Assembly (NCBI GenBank): GCA_035477115.1
Contig: DATIKW010000018.1
Coordinates: 26,343-90,342 of the forward strand
Length of the DNA: 64,000 bases
Reading direction: 5' to 3'
DNA from: UBA995 sp035477115
Lineage (GTDB): Bacteria; Bacillota; Sulfobacillia; UBA995
Shown here: positions 48,325 to 59,032 of the stretch, piece after piece
Layout: every line of letters begins with the position of its first letter
Position numbering within the stretch: the first letter of the stretch is position 1
Translations under genes and position numbers: made by a program
Notes under the pieces: model-generated
Databases searched by the model: none
The model's input: only the letters and a program-made list of their open reading frames with translations
Told to the model about the DNA's origin: nothing

Positions 48325-49016
48325 CGGCCGCCGGGCAGCTCGAGCCGGACGTAGGTCTGCGGTACTTCTCCCAGCAAGACGGTTTGGGCCACGGGGAAGC
48401 GATTCTGAAGCTCCACCCTGGTGGAAAGCAAGGGGACCACTACCCGCATATTCACCGTCACTTCCATGTAGAGGGTGTGCCGGGTCTGGTTGATGCCGGC
48501 CTCCTCCATGGAATCTCTCACCTCCACCAGGGGGACGGCGATGGGCACGAGCCGGACGGGGATGCGGGGGCCGTAGTTGGCGAAGATCTGGCTGCCCATC
48601 ACCTGGCCCAAGGGGATGGCGACCCGGGTATCCGCGAGGCGTTCCAGTTCCGCTTGAAGGTCGAGCACGGTGGCCGCGGCCAGCGCGTTGATCGCGGTGG
48701 TATTGGGGAGCAGTACGACCACCCGGCCCCGCTCATCGCGCTCCAGGTGCATCAGCTGCCGGTAATCGGCTACGGCGGCGTGCTCCTGGATGACGCGGGC
48801 CACGCCTTCCTGGGCCATGTTGGCGACATGGGCTTCCGCCAGGATGAGGATGGTAGGCGCCAAGCCGGCCTCGAGCACGGCCAACGCGACCACCGCGAGC
48901 AGCACGAGCATGAGGACCGCCAGACCCGGCGCGAGGGCGGCCGGATCACGGCGGGCGCCGCCAGCCAGGCGGGCGGCCCGGCGCCTGCGCGCCAGCCACC
49001 GCCGGAAACGGATCAA
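48321..49016 (-). CDS. yunB: YunB, sporulation protein
   Basis: About 231 aa. It has a basic N-terminus, one membrane helix (about residues 31-53), and the YunB core EAHVANMAQEGVARVIQEHAA. NTTAINALAAATVLDLQAELERL, VAIPLGQVMGSQIFANYGPRIPVRLVP and MEVTVNMRVVVPLLSTRVEL follow. In Bacillus yunB belongs to the sigma-E regulon and its loss impairs sporulation. The TTG at 49016, 8 nt after AGGAGG, is chosen over upstream GTG codons. This supports an endospore-forming host. Confidence 0.9.
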   Translation of the reverse strand: MIRFRRWLARRRRAARLAGGARRDPAALAPGLAVLMLVLLAVVALAVLEAGLAPTILILAEAHVANMAQEGVARVIQEHAAVADYRQLMHLERDERGRVVVLLPNTTAINALAAATVLDLQAELERLADTRVAIPLGQVMGSQIFANYGPRIPVRLVPIAVPLVEVRDSMEEAGINQTRHTLYMEVTVNMRVVVPLLSTRVELQNRFPVAQTVLLGEVPQTYVRLELPGGR

Positions 49017-49064
49017 GGTCAACACCTCCTGGGAACCGAGCACCACCGATCCCCAGGCTATGGG

Positions 49065-50312
49065 TCAACCGTCCCCTCCCGTGCCTGTCCCAACCCGCAG
49101 GCGGACCGACCGGCGTTTTCCGACCCGGAGGACCATCCCGTCCCGCGGCGCGATCAGCTCCCCGGCGTCCTCCGCCAGCCGTCCATCGATCCGCACCCCG
49201 CCCTGTTCCACCAGCCGCCGGCCCTCGGATGCGCTGCTGGCTATGCCGCTGGCGGCGAGCAACCAGGCGACGCCCACGCGGCCGTCGCCGACTTCGGCTG
49301 CGGACAGGTGGTAGTCGGGGATCGATGCCGGCAGGGCCCCCCGGCGGAAGACGGCGTCGAACTCCTCGGCCGCGGCGCCCGCGTCATCCCGACCGTGGTA
49401 TATCGACACTATTTCCCCGGCCATGCGCGCCTTGGCGTCCCGAGGGTTGAGTCCGCCGCCGGCCATGGCGGCAGCCATCGCTTCGATCTCGACCGCCGGG
49501 ACGTCGGTGCATAGCTGCAGGTAACGCAGGATGAGCCGGTCGGGTATGGACATGAGGCGGCCGTACATCTCGGCCGGCGGGTCGCTGACGCCCACGTGGT
49601 TGCCGAGGCTCTTGGACATCTTCTCCACGCCGTCGATGCCCTCGAGCAAGGGCAGGGTGACGACCACCTGCGGCGCCAGTCCGTAGTCCCGCATGATCTC
49701 GCGGGTGGCCAGGAAGTTGAAGGTCTGATCGGTGCCGCCCAGCTCCACATCGGCCTGAAGGTGAACCGAGTCGTAGGCCTGGGCTAGCGGGTACAGCAGT
49801 TCGTGGACGAACACCGGTATGCCCGCCTTCAAGCGCTGCGAGTAGTCATCGCGCTCCAGCAAGCGGGCCACGGTGTACCGGGAAGCCAGACGCAGGATGT
49901 CCGCGAACCCGAGCGGGCCGAGCCAGTCGTTGTTGAACAGCACCCGGGTCTTATCCGGATCGAGGATGCAGCTAATCTGGCGCTGGTAGGTGCGGGCGTT
50001 TTCCCGAACCTGGACCTCGGTAAGTAGCGGCCGAGTTTCGGACTTGCCGCTCGGGTCGCCGATCCGGCCGGTGAAATCGCCCACCACGAAGAGCACCTCG
50101 TGCCCGAGGTCTTGAAACTGCCGGAGCTTCCGGAGGACCACGGCATGTCCGAGATGGATGTCAGGGGCGGTGGGGTCGGCGCCCAGCTTCACGCGAAGCG
50201 GCCGTCCCTCGGCTTGAGCCCGCGTCAGGCGCTCCCGCAACTCGCTCTCATTGATGAGCTGGGCCGTGCCCCGCTTGAGCAGTTCCACCTGTTCGCGCAC
50301 CGGGATGGGCAT
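49065..50312 (-). CDS. tyrS: Tyrosyl-tRNA synthetase
   Basis: A 415-aa class I synthetase of the TyrZ-like type. DPTAPDIHLGHAVVLRKLRQFQDLGH contains the HIGH-equivalent HLGH, and GVEKMSKSLGNHV carries KMSKS. The C-terminal S4 domain is GVAWLLAASGIASSASEGRRLVEQGGVRIDG. The ATG follows GAGGAG by 8 nt. No T-box leader is present, unlike many Bacillota tyrS genes. An ordinary promoter lies 52 bp upstream. Confidence 0.96.
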   Translation of the reverse strand: MPIPVREQVELLKRGTAQLINESELRERLTRAQAEGRPLRVKLGADPTAPDIHLGHAVVLRKLRQFQDLGHEVLFVVGDFTGRIGDPSGKSETRPLLTEVQVRENARTYQRQISCILDPDKTRVLFNNDWLGPLGFADILRLASRYTVARLLERDDYSQRLKAGIPVFVHELLYPLAQAYDSVHLQADVELGGTDQTFNFLATREIMRDYGLAPQVVVTLPLLEGIDGVEKMSKSLGNHVGVSDPPAEMYGRLMSIPDRLILRYLQLCTDVPAVEIEAMAAAMAGGGLNPRDAKARMAGEIVSIYHGRDDAGAAAEEFDAVFRRGALPASIPDYHLSAAEVGDGRVGVAWLLAASGIASSASEGRRLVEQGGVRIDGRLAEDAGELIAPRDGMVLRVGKRRSVRLRVGTGTGGDG

Positions 50313-50347
50313 GGCGTCGTCTCCTCAAGGACGGTCGTGCTCGATTG

Positions 50348-50392
50348 CCGCCAGTTTGGCGGTATTATAGCATGCGGTATTGGGGAGGACAA
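50348..50392 (-). promoter_or_regulatory. tyrS promoter with overlapping inverted repeat
   Basis: Minus-strand -35 TTGTCC (50392-50387), 17-nt spacer, and TGC-TATAAT (extended -10, 50372-50364). Immediately downstream, CCGCCA/TGGCGG (50348-50362) forms a 6-bp hairpin around the expected transcript start, a possible operator or 5' stabiliser. Confidence 0.65.
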
Positions 50393-50467
50393 CTCACACG
50401 GGACGTCGTAACCGCCCGCCATTACGCTTCTAGCTGCAACTTTCCCTGCGGAGGCTACGGTCCTGGT

Positions 50468-50497
50468 TTGACAGGGTTGGCGAGGCTGGAGTAGAAT
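50468..50497 (+). promoter_or_regulatory. Sigma-A promoter of the PBP1A-cupredoxin gene
   Basis: TTGACA (50468-50473), 18-nt spacer, TAGAAT (50492-50497). The -35 is consensus and the -10 matches at 5/6. Predicted transcription start is near 50504, about 26 nt before the GTG start. It is divergent from the tyrS promoter. Confidence 0.7.
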
Positions 50498-50529
50498 TAG
50501 TCACCCGGCCGGAACAGGGGGAATCGCGT

Positions 50530-53136
50530 GTGACGCCCAGATCCACGGCCACGACCGCCGCCGGCGCTCGGGACCATGGTGCGCGAAGCCGGCGACGGTT
50601 CCGCATTTCCTTCTTCCGGATGTTCTTGCTGGTATTCCTGGTGGCATCGCTCGGCACGGCAGCGGTCGCCGGGAACCTGATCTGGCAAGCTTACCGGGGA
50701 TTGCCCATCCTCGCCAGCCTCGAACCCCAGCCGAGCGAGAGCACTTTCCTTTACGACGCCCAAGGCCAACTGCTTACCCAGCTGCACGGTCCCGAACACC
50801 GGGTGCTGGTTTCGCTGGACCAGATCCCCAGCCATGTCGTCAACGCCTTCGTCGCCATCGAGGATCACCGCTTCTTCGATCACCTGGGGGTCGACTTCCG
50901 CGGCATACTCCGGGCGGCCTACGTCAACATCGTGGGCGGCCAGATCATCGAGGGCGCGAGCACCATAACGCAGCAACTGGCCAGGAATGCCTGGCTCACG
51001 CTGGATCGTACCTATGAGCGGAAGCTACAAGAGGTCTTCCTGGCCCTGCAACTCGAGAGGTTTTACACCAAGGAAGAAATCCTGGAGATGTATCTGAATC
51101 AGATCTTCTTCGGCCACAAAGCATACGGCATTCAGGCGGCTTCGCAGGTCTACTTCGGCAAGGATGTCGGCGAACTCACGGTGGCGGAAGGCGCATTGCT
51201 GGCAGCGGTGGCCCGCGGGCCGCAACTCTACTCCCCTTATCTCAACCCCGAGGCCGCGAAAGATCGCCGGAATCTGGTGCTGGAGGCCATGGTCCGTCAC
51301 GGATTCCTCAACCAGGGCGAGTTCGAGCAGCTCCGCGAGCAACCCCTGGTCCTGCGCGGCCTGCGCCGGCCTGCCGAGTATCCCCACCCCTGGTTCGTGG
51401 ACTATGTGCTGAGCCAACTCCTCGACCGCTACGGGCCGGCCCAGGTGTATGGAGGAGGGCTGCATGTATACACCACGCTGGTGCCCTCCATCCAGGCGGC
51501 CGCCGAGGAGGCTTTTCGGCTTCACCTCGATCCGCCTTTCCCGCTGGATGCGATCGACCCGGCCACCGGCCAGCTAGCCGTGCAGCCCGAGACGGGGGGC
51601 GTCTTCCTCGATCCGCACACCGGCTACATCCTGGCCATGGTGGGCGGGCGCCGGCACGATGAGGCGTTGGAGCTGAACCGGGCATGGCAGGCCTACCGGC
51701 AAACCGGTTCGGCGTTCAAACCGCTGATCTACGCGGCGGCGCTGGAAATGGGCTATGCCCCGGCCACCATCGTCGACGACTGGCCATCTACTTACACGCT
51801 CGTCGATGGCACGCAGTGGACGTTCGAAAACCATAACCTCCTGTACCGCGGATTGACGCCCTACCGCGAGGGACTCGCCCTGTCGATCAACACCATGGCC
51901 GTGAAGGTGCTGGAGAAGATCGGCATCAACACGGGCTTCGAGTCCGCCCGGCGCCTGGGCATCGAGAGCCTGGTCGAGCGCGACGCCCAGGACCGCACGG
52001 ACCGTGCCCTTTCGCCCCTGGCCCTGGGCGCCCTGACGCGGGGGACGACGCCCCTGCAGATGGCCCGCGCTTTCGCACCCTTCGCCAACGGGGGATACCG
52101 GATCGAGCCGATCGCCATCCTCCGGGTGACGGATCGCCACGGCAACGTCCTCGAGGAGAACGAACCGCGCAAGGAAGTGGTGCTCAGCGAGGAATCGGCC
52201 TACCTGATGACCAGCATGCTCCGGTCCACCGTGGACTGGGGCACGGGCGTGGTGGCCCGCCTGGCCACCGGGCATCCGGTAGCCGGCAAGACGGGCACCA
52301 CCGACGATGATGTGGATGCGTGGTGGGTCGGATACACGCCGGAGTTCCTGGGAGCGGTATGGATGGGTTACGATCAGCCGCGTTCCATGGATGGCGTGTG
52401 GGGCAGCACCTACGCCGCCCCCATCTGGCGCGACGTGGCCGCGGCGGCCCTCGCCGGCACCCCTCCCTCGACCTTCGTCCGGCCGAGGAACATCGTGGAA
52501 CTGGACGTCTGTATCCGATCCGGCAAGCTCCCCGGCCCGCACTGTCCGCCCGGCGACATACGGCGGGAGGTCTTCCGGCGCGGCACCGAGCCGCGAACGC
52601 CCTGCGACGTTCATTACGTGGTGATGATCTGCGGCGACCACCCGAATTACCTGGCAGGCCCGGGGTGCCCCAACCCCGTCGCCCGGGTGGCCATCCGCCG
52701 CACGAGTCCGTGGTCGGCTTACACCGCCGTCCACGAGGACACGGAACGCCTGGTGACCTTCATACCGGCCGATGCCGCCCTGGAAGCGCCCACCGCGGTC
52801 TGCGAAGTCCACGGTCCCCCGCAACCGGGGATCCCTTACGTCGGGCCGGTGCGCAACATCAAGCTATACGCATGGCGGTTCCAGTTCAGCCCGTCGACGA
52901 TTACCGTGAACTTCGGCGACAAGGTGCGCATCCACCTCGAGTCGACCGACGTCAACCACGGCCTGGCCATACCGGAGTTCGGCGTTCACGCGGTGGTCCT
53001 GGCGGGACGGCCGGTAATCGTGGAGTTCATCGCCGAACGAGAGGGTAGCTTCCCCTTCTATTCGGCCGTGTTCTCCGGACGGCACTGGGACCGGATGACC
53101 GGCACCCTCGTGGTCTTGCCGCCAGCCGGCGGGTAG
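50530..53136 (+). CDS. Class A penicillin-binding protein (PBP1A) fused to a COX2-like cupredoxin domain
   Basis: An 868-aa bifunctional wall synthase. One membrane helix lies at about residues 34-54. The GT51 glycosyltransferase has FVAIEDHRFFDHLGVD, GASTITQQLARN and RKLQEVFLALQLE. The transpeptidase has SAFK at 394-397, SIN, and KTGT at 587-590. Beyond a ~110-residue Cys/Pro-rich linker, residues ~774-868 form a cupredoxin-like domain (FQFSPSTITVNFGDKVRIHL, DVNHGLAIPEFGV, FPFYSAVFSGRHWDRMTG). This resembles the periplasmic domain of cytochrome c oxidase subunit II. The two CuA cysteines and the Glu between them are replaced (Ser845, Val, Ser849). H810, H852 and M856 remain. The GTG start follows AGGGGG. 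The frame is continuous. Confidence 0.9.
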   Translation: MTPRSTATTAAGARDHGARSRRRFRISFFRMFLLVFLVASLGTAAVAGNLIWQAYRGLPILASLEPQPSESTFLYDAQGQLLTQLHGPEHRVLVSLDQIPSHVVNAFVAIEDHRFFDHLGVDFRGILRAAYVNIVGGQIIEGASTITQQLARNAWLTLDRTYERKLQEVFLALQLERFYTKEEILEMYLNQIFFGHKAYGIQAASQVYFGKDVGELTVAEGALLAAVARGPQLYSPYLNPEAAKDRRNLVLEAMVRHGFLNQGEFEQLREQPLVLRGLRRPAEYPHPWFVDYVLSQLLDRYGPAQVYGGGLHVYTTLVPSIQAAAEEAFRLHLDPPFPLDAIDPATGQLAVQPETGGVFLDPHTGYILAMVGGRRHDEALELNRAWQAYRQTGSAFKPLIYAAALEMGYAPATIVDDWPSTYTLVDGTQWTFENHNLLYRGLTPYREGLALSINTMAVKVLEKIGINTGFESARRLGIESLVERDAQDRTDRALSPLALGALTRGTTPLQMARAFAPFANGGYRIEPIAILRVTDRHGNVLEENEPRKEVVLSEESAYLMTSMLRSTVDWGTGVVARLATGHPVAGKTGTTDDDVDAWWVGYTPEFLGAVWMGYDQPRSMDGVWGSTYAAPIWRDVAAAALAGTPPSTFVRPRNIVELDVCIRSGKLPGPHCPPGDIRREVFRRGTEPRTPCDVHYVVMICGDHPNYLAGPGCPNPVARVAIRRTSPWSAYTAVHEDTERLVTFIPADAALEAPTAVCEVHGPPQPGIPYVGPVRNIKLYAWRFQFSPSTITVNFGDKVRIHLESTDVNHGLAIPEFGVHAVVLAGRPVIVEFIAEREGSFPFYSAVFSGRHWDRMTGTLVVLPPAGG

Positions 53137-53164
53137 TAGGGGCGGGTTCCGAACCCGCCCCTAC
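53136..53164. repeat. Dispersed GC-rich palindrome, copy 3
   Basis: Perfect inverted repeat with 14-nt arms around a central C. Its first base is the last base of the PBP stop codon, so it sits exactly at the gene end. It lies between the PBP gene and the convergent ABC permease gene. The rest of this ~128-bp gap has short GCGACCG-type repeats and nothing else recognisable. Confidence 0.92.
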
Positions 53165-53264
53165 AAGGATCACGAGTACCACGGCGGGCTTGGCCGCGAC
53201 CGTGACGGCGACCGCGAGCACGCCGGCGACCGCGACCCGGTCGCCCGATGGTGAATCCATTTTC

Positions 53265-54059
53265 TCAGTAGGTGGTCAGGGCTCCCTGGCGTTTGGCTCT
53301 CCGTAGCATGGCCCGGGCGATCCAGGCGCCGGAGACAGTCCATCCGAACGCGACCGCCGCTTGAGCCGCGAACCCCATCCCCGCGGGTTCACCGGCCAAC
53401 ACCCGTTCCACCAGGCTGAAGGCCCAGCCGAGTGGCGACCCATGTCCCATGGCGAGCAGGGCCGGCGGGAGGGCGGCGACGGGGATGAAGAACCCCGAGA
53501 AGAAGAGCATGAAGAAGATGAGCACCTCGCTCAGACTGCCCACTTGCTTGAAGCGCACCGAGATCCCGAACAAAACTAGCCCCATGCCCATGACCCCGCC
53601 GAGCCCAAGGATCAGCGTCAACCCCAGCTTCACCCACTGCCCGCCCGACAACTCCCCGAGGGCCGATGCACTTCCGGTCAGCAGGGTGGCAATAGCGGCG
53701 AACGGGATGATCCAGACCAGGGACATGATCACCTCACCCACCGCCTGTCCTGCGAGTTGGAAGAAGACGGGAACGCGAGCCGTCAAGAGCTGAGAGAGGG
53801 TTCCCAGGGTGGCCTCCTCGATCATCATGTTGCTCATCTTGGCCAGTACATGAGCCGCGAAGTACCAGAGGAGGAATCCCAGGATCCTCGCCAGGTTCTC
53901 TCGCGGGCTGAGCGCCGGATAGGCGACCACCATGGCTGCCAGGAAGATGACCTTGATAGCGATCCCCACGACGTAATCGGCGAGGTAGTGCCGATATTCG
54001 CCCCTTTTCTTCACCAATACCGCTTGCAGCGCCCAGACGGCTTGTACGATGTCTCTCAA
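53265..54059 (-). CDS. ABC-2 type transporter permease
   Basis: A 264-aa membrane protein with six predicted helices in the ABC-2 pattern: an N-terminal cytoplasmic stretch and helix, then AKMSNMMIEEATLGTLSQLL near the coupling helix. A central glycine-rich helix and the late SGFFIPVAALPPALLAMGHGSPLGWAFSLVERVL segment follow. It overlaps the ATPase gene stop by 4 nt (ATGA). The pair should form an exporter. The cargo is unknown, and the preceding 250-aa protein of the same operon is the only candidate partner. Confidence 0.85.
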   Translation of the reverse strand: MRDIVQAVWALQAVLVKKRGEYRHYLADYVVGIAIKVIFLAAMVVAYPALSPRENLARILGFLLWYFAAHVLAKMSNMMIEEATLGTLSQLLTARVPVFFQLAGQAVGEVIMSLVWIIPFAAIATLLTGSASALGELSGGQWVKLGLTLILGLGGVMGMGLVLFGISVRFKQVGSLSEVLIFFMLFFSGFFIPVAALPPALLAMGHGSPLGWAFSLVERVLAGEPAGMGFAAQAAVAFGWTVSGAWIARAMLRRAKRQGALTTY

Positions 54060-54856
54060 CGTCCCGTCCCCCTCGTGACGCGGAGAAAGGCCTCCTCCAG
54101 GGGAAGCGCCGCCTGCTGGTCGAGGGAGACAGTGCCCAGGAGGCTCGCCAGTTCACCGAGCTTCCCCGACCATAGCACCCGGCCGTCGTCCATGAAGCAG
54201 AAGGTATCGCCCACTCGTTGCACCACGCCCATGTCATGAGAGGTGAGGAGGATCGTCTTGCCATCCCGATCGCGCAGCCCCTGAAGAAAGCTGACTATCT
54301 GTGCGCGGGAGGGCACGTCCAACCCCATCGTCGGCTCGTCCATCACCAGATAATCGGTGCCTTTGAGGATGCTTATGAGCAGCGCGAGTTTCTGTTTCAT
54401 ACCTCGGGACAGCTTATAGGCCTCAACGTCGATCTTGTCTTCAAGGTCGAGGGCCGCCAACTGCTCGGCGACGGCCCGCCGCCTGGGCCGTATCTGGTTG
54501 AGAGAGGAGAAGTAGACGAGATTCTCCCAAACGCTGAGGTAATCGTAAACGTTCTCCGCCTCCTCGAACACGAAGGCGATGTGTTGGCGAGCCCAGGAAG
54601 GACTGCTAACGAGATCCGCTCCCCGGCAGCGGATGGTCCCGCCGTCCGCCAGGACCAGGCCGGCGATGCAGTTCACCAGCGTGCTCTTACCTGCGCCGTT
54701 CGGCCCGAGGAGAGCGGTAATCGCGCCCGCCGGACAGGTGAGATCGACCTGGGCTAGAGCCTTGACCCCCCCTGGATAGGTCTTGGCCAGCCGGGAGATC
54801 ACCAAATCCGAACTCGTAACGATATCCTCTGATCGTGCGACGACGGGGTGCTTCAC
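54056..54856 (-). CDS. ABC transporter ATP-binding protein
   Basis: A 266-aa nucleotide-binding subunit. Walker A is LLGPNGAGKST, the Q-loop region VFEEAENVYDYLSVWENL, and the signature KLSRGMKQKLALLISIL (LSRGM in place of LSGGQ). Walker B is YLVMDEPTMGLD and the H-loop LLTSHD. The LSRGM signature is common in ABC-2 exporters (CcmA/DrrA-like). The GTG start shares its G with the stop TAG of the upstream gene. Confidence 0.92.
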   Translation of the reverse strand: MKHPVVARSEDIVTSSDLVISRLAKTYPGGVKALAQVDLTCPAGAITALLGPNGAGKSTLVNCIAGLVLADGGTIRCRGADLVSSPSWARQHIAFVFEEAENVYDYLSVWENLVYFSSLNQIRPRRRAVAEQLAALDLEDKIDVEAYKLSRGMKQKLALLISILKGTDYLVMDEPTMGLDVPSRAQIVSFLQGLRDRDGKTILLTSHDMGVVQRVGDTFCFMDDGRVLWSGKLGELASLLGTVSLDQQAALPLEEAFLRVTRGTGR

Positions 54857-55608
54857 TAGATGCTAGCGTGCATCAAGTCTTGGCAGGCCTTCCCAGTCAG
54901 GCTTGGCAACCCCTGCTCCATATAGGCAAGCTCCGTGGAGATGAGGGCCGAGTAAAGGAACAGAGTTGCCACGTAGTACCGCCGAGAGAATAATCTGGCG
55001 AAATGTCTTCGCAGAGGGATGGTGTTAGTTTCCACTGCGTCAACGAGAGTCCCTTCTTCAGCCGCTTCTTGACATTTGTGCCAGGCTCTAAGGAGGTCCT
55101 CGGTTACTTCACGAAGTCTCGCGAACTCCTCCGCCTCCCGGCGGAATGCCTCAGGAAGATTGCCATACTGCATCCAAGTTTCGACGCGGCGCCAGGGCCC
55201 GTCCAATACCTCAGGCTCTATCACAACACCGGTAAACCGATCCGCCAAGGCTAGCTGGCCGAGCTTCTGCGCCAATGGATTGCCGCTATACCCTGCTTCC
55301 TCCATCTTGTTCAGGAGATCTTCGTAGCCTACCAGTACCTCATGGATCGATGACAAAGATGCCTGCAACCGCTGCTCGCCACGGGCGAGGTGTTCTGCGG
55401 CCGCTCTCCTTCCCACAAGACCATTGTCACTGTCACCACCGCTAACAGGCATCAAGAAGTCCGGGCTGCAGCAGACCGCGAGAAAGGCTCGTTCAAGGGC
55501 AATGTTGGCCTCGTGAACATGCACTAGACCCTCATCAACCTTGAGGCTTAGCCACGCCGAAAGGGCCAAGAACGGTTTCTTGGTAGGCTTATGGTTCTTG
55601 CCTCCCAT
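54856..55608 (-). CDS. Unknown 250-aa protein encoded with an ABC exporter
   Basis: A predominantly alpha-helical protein: KPFLALSAWLSLKVDEGLVHVHEANIALERAFLAVCCSPDF near the N-terminus, then LQASLSSIHEVLVGYEDLLNKMEEAGYSGN. AFRREAEEFARLREVTEDLLRAWHKCQEAA and the hydrophobic C-terminal SRRYYVATLFLYSALISTELAY follow. A CC pair and a SGGDSDN loop are notable. I do not recognise the family. The ATG at 55608 follows GGGGGGTG. A strong promoter lies just upstream, and base composition is visibly less GC-rich than neighbours. It may be the cargo-binding or regulatory partner of the exporter. Confidence 0.65.
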   Translation of the reverse strand: MGGKNHKPTKKPFLALSAWLSLKVDEGLVHVHEANIALERAFLAVCCSPDFLMPVSGGDSDNGLVGRRAAAEHLARGEQRLQASLSSIHEVLVGYEDLLNKMEEAGYSGNPLAQKLGQLALADRFTGVVIEPEVLDGPWRRVETWMQYGNLPEAFRREAEEFARLREVTEDLLRAWHKCQEAAEEGTLVDAVETNTIPLRRHFARLFSRRYYVATLFLYSALISTELAYMEQGLPSLTGKACQDLMHASI

Positions 55609-55648
55609 ACCGACACCCCCCTTACTTGGGCGCATTTCCCACGCATTA

Positions 55649-55677
55649 ATAATAACGACTATTCGCTCAACCGTCAA
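55649..55677 (-). promoter_or_regulatory. Strong sigma-A promoter of the unknown-protein/ABC operon
   Basis: Minus-strand TTGACG (55677-55672), exactly 17-nt spacer, TATTAT (55654-55649). The -35 and -10 match the consensus at 5/6 each. The region is AT-rich against the GC-rich background. Predicted start is near 55642, leaving a ~33-nt leader. Confidence 0.75.
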
Positions 55678-55706
55678 GATCCCTGGACGGCCACGGTGGG
55701 GGCGGG

Positions 55707-58084
<2,378 letters not shown>

Positions 58085-58088
<4 letters not shown>

Positions 58089-59032
58089 GCCGGCACCCCC
58101 ATGCACGTCAATATGGCCGGAGCGACCTGGGTCAGCGACGAGACGCCGGAGGCGGTCGCGTGAGCCCGCGCCCCCAGGAACAAGGCCGGCACCGGATTGG
58201 CGGTGTGGGTCCGGGAGGAGGCGTCCTCGATGTTGCCGTGATCGGAGACGAGGATCAGGAGCCGGCGGTCGAGGTCGAGGGCGCTGAGCAGCCCACCGAG
58301 GAACGAATCCAGCACCTGCAGTACCCTCCGAACATCAGCGGCATCCCGGCCATGACCGGCGCGATCGGTCTGAAAGTACTCGAACATGGCCAGATCATAG
58401 TCGGCCGCGGTTCGAGCGGCCGTCTGCCCCGCCCGGAAGGGGTCGGCCTCCGGCAAGTCGTGGCCTCGGGCCTGAAGAGTAAGGTTGGTGACATCCTGGT
58501 AGACGGCTTCGCCCCGTCGCAGGTCTTCGAGGTCCCGCAGTCTGACCCCGGCGGCGAGCACCGCCAGGGTGGTGGCGGAGTGGCGGAGCCCCTCCGCCGT
58601 CATCGCGAAATACTCGGGCGTGAAGGCGTTCACGAAGGTCACCTTCCGTCCCGCCTCGGCCGCCCGCCGGAACATGCTTCGGGCGTGGAGTAGCTCTTTT
58701 AGACGACCGGTAGGATGCGCATTGCGGTGGCCGCCGACCAGGGCGGCGGCGTTCACCCCGGTGAAGAGCGTCGTCTGCCCCGTAGCGCTCTGCGGGAGGC
58801 CCGCCACCCCGAGTCCGGCATCCAGGGCAATCAGTGCCGCCGGGATCGGGTGTCCGGCCAATACCACGTGGTAGGCGACGCCCGGCATCCATTCGCCCCT
58901 CGCCAGCGGACGGCCGGCGGCGCGAGTCAGCCAGCGCAGGCCGGAGTGGACGACCGGGTTGGAGTGCGCGTCGGGCTCGCCCAGACCCAGCCCGTCAACG
59001 AAGAGGAGGAATACGGCGACGCCCGCTGTCAT
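58085..59032 (-). CDS. Alkaline-phosphatase-superfamily metalloenzyme (phosphopentomutase/iPGM-like)
   Basis: A 315-aa metalloenzyme. Superfamily residues are the early Asp (FVDGLGLG), the Thr/Ser nucleophile block QSATGQTTLFTG, DRAGHGRD and LVSDHGNIED. The late metal His is THTANPVPALFLG. Its overall order is like phosphopentomutase and 2,3-bisphosphoglycerate-independent phosphoglycerate mutase, but it is shorter and lacks the iPGM insert. The reaction is uncertain. The ATG overlaps the polX stop (ATGA), and mutS2 is coupled downstream, an arrangement I have not identified as functionally meaningful. Confidence 0.75.

Noticed and set aside
48036..49514. Long plus-strand open frame across the ATPase end, yunB and tyrS
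   Set aside because: It overlaps three well-supported genes in other frames and shows Gly/Arg/Pro-rich shadow composition.
52849..53136. Functional CuA electron-transfer centre in the PBP
   Set aside because: Both bridging cysteines are Ser and the bridging Glu is Val, so a binuclear copper site cannot form as in cytochrome oxidase. Only the fold is claimed.
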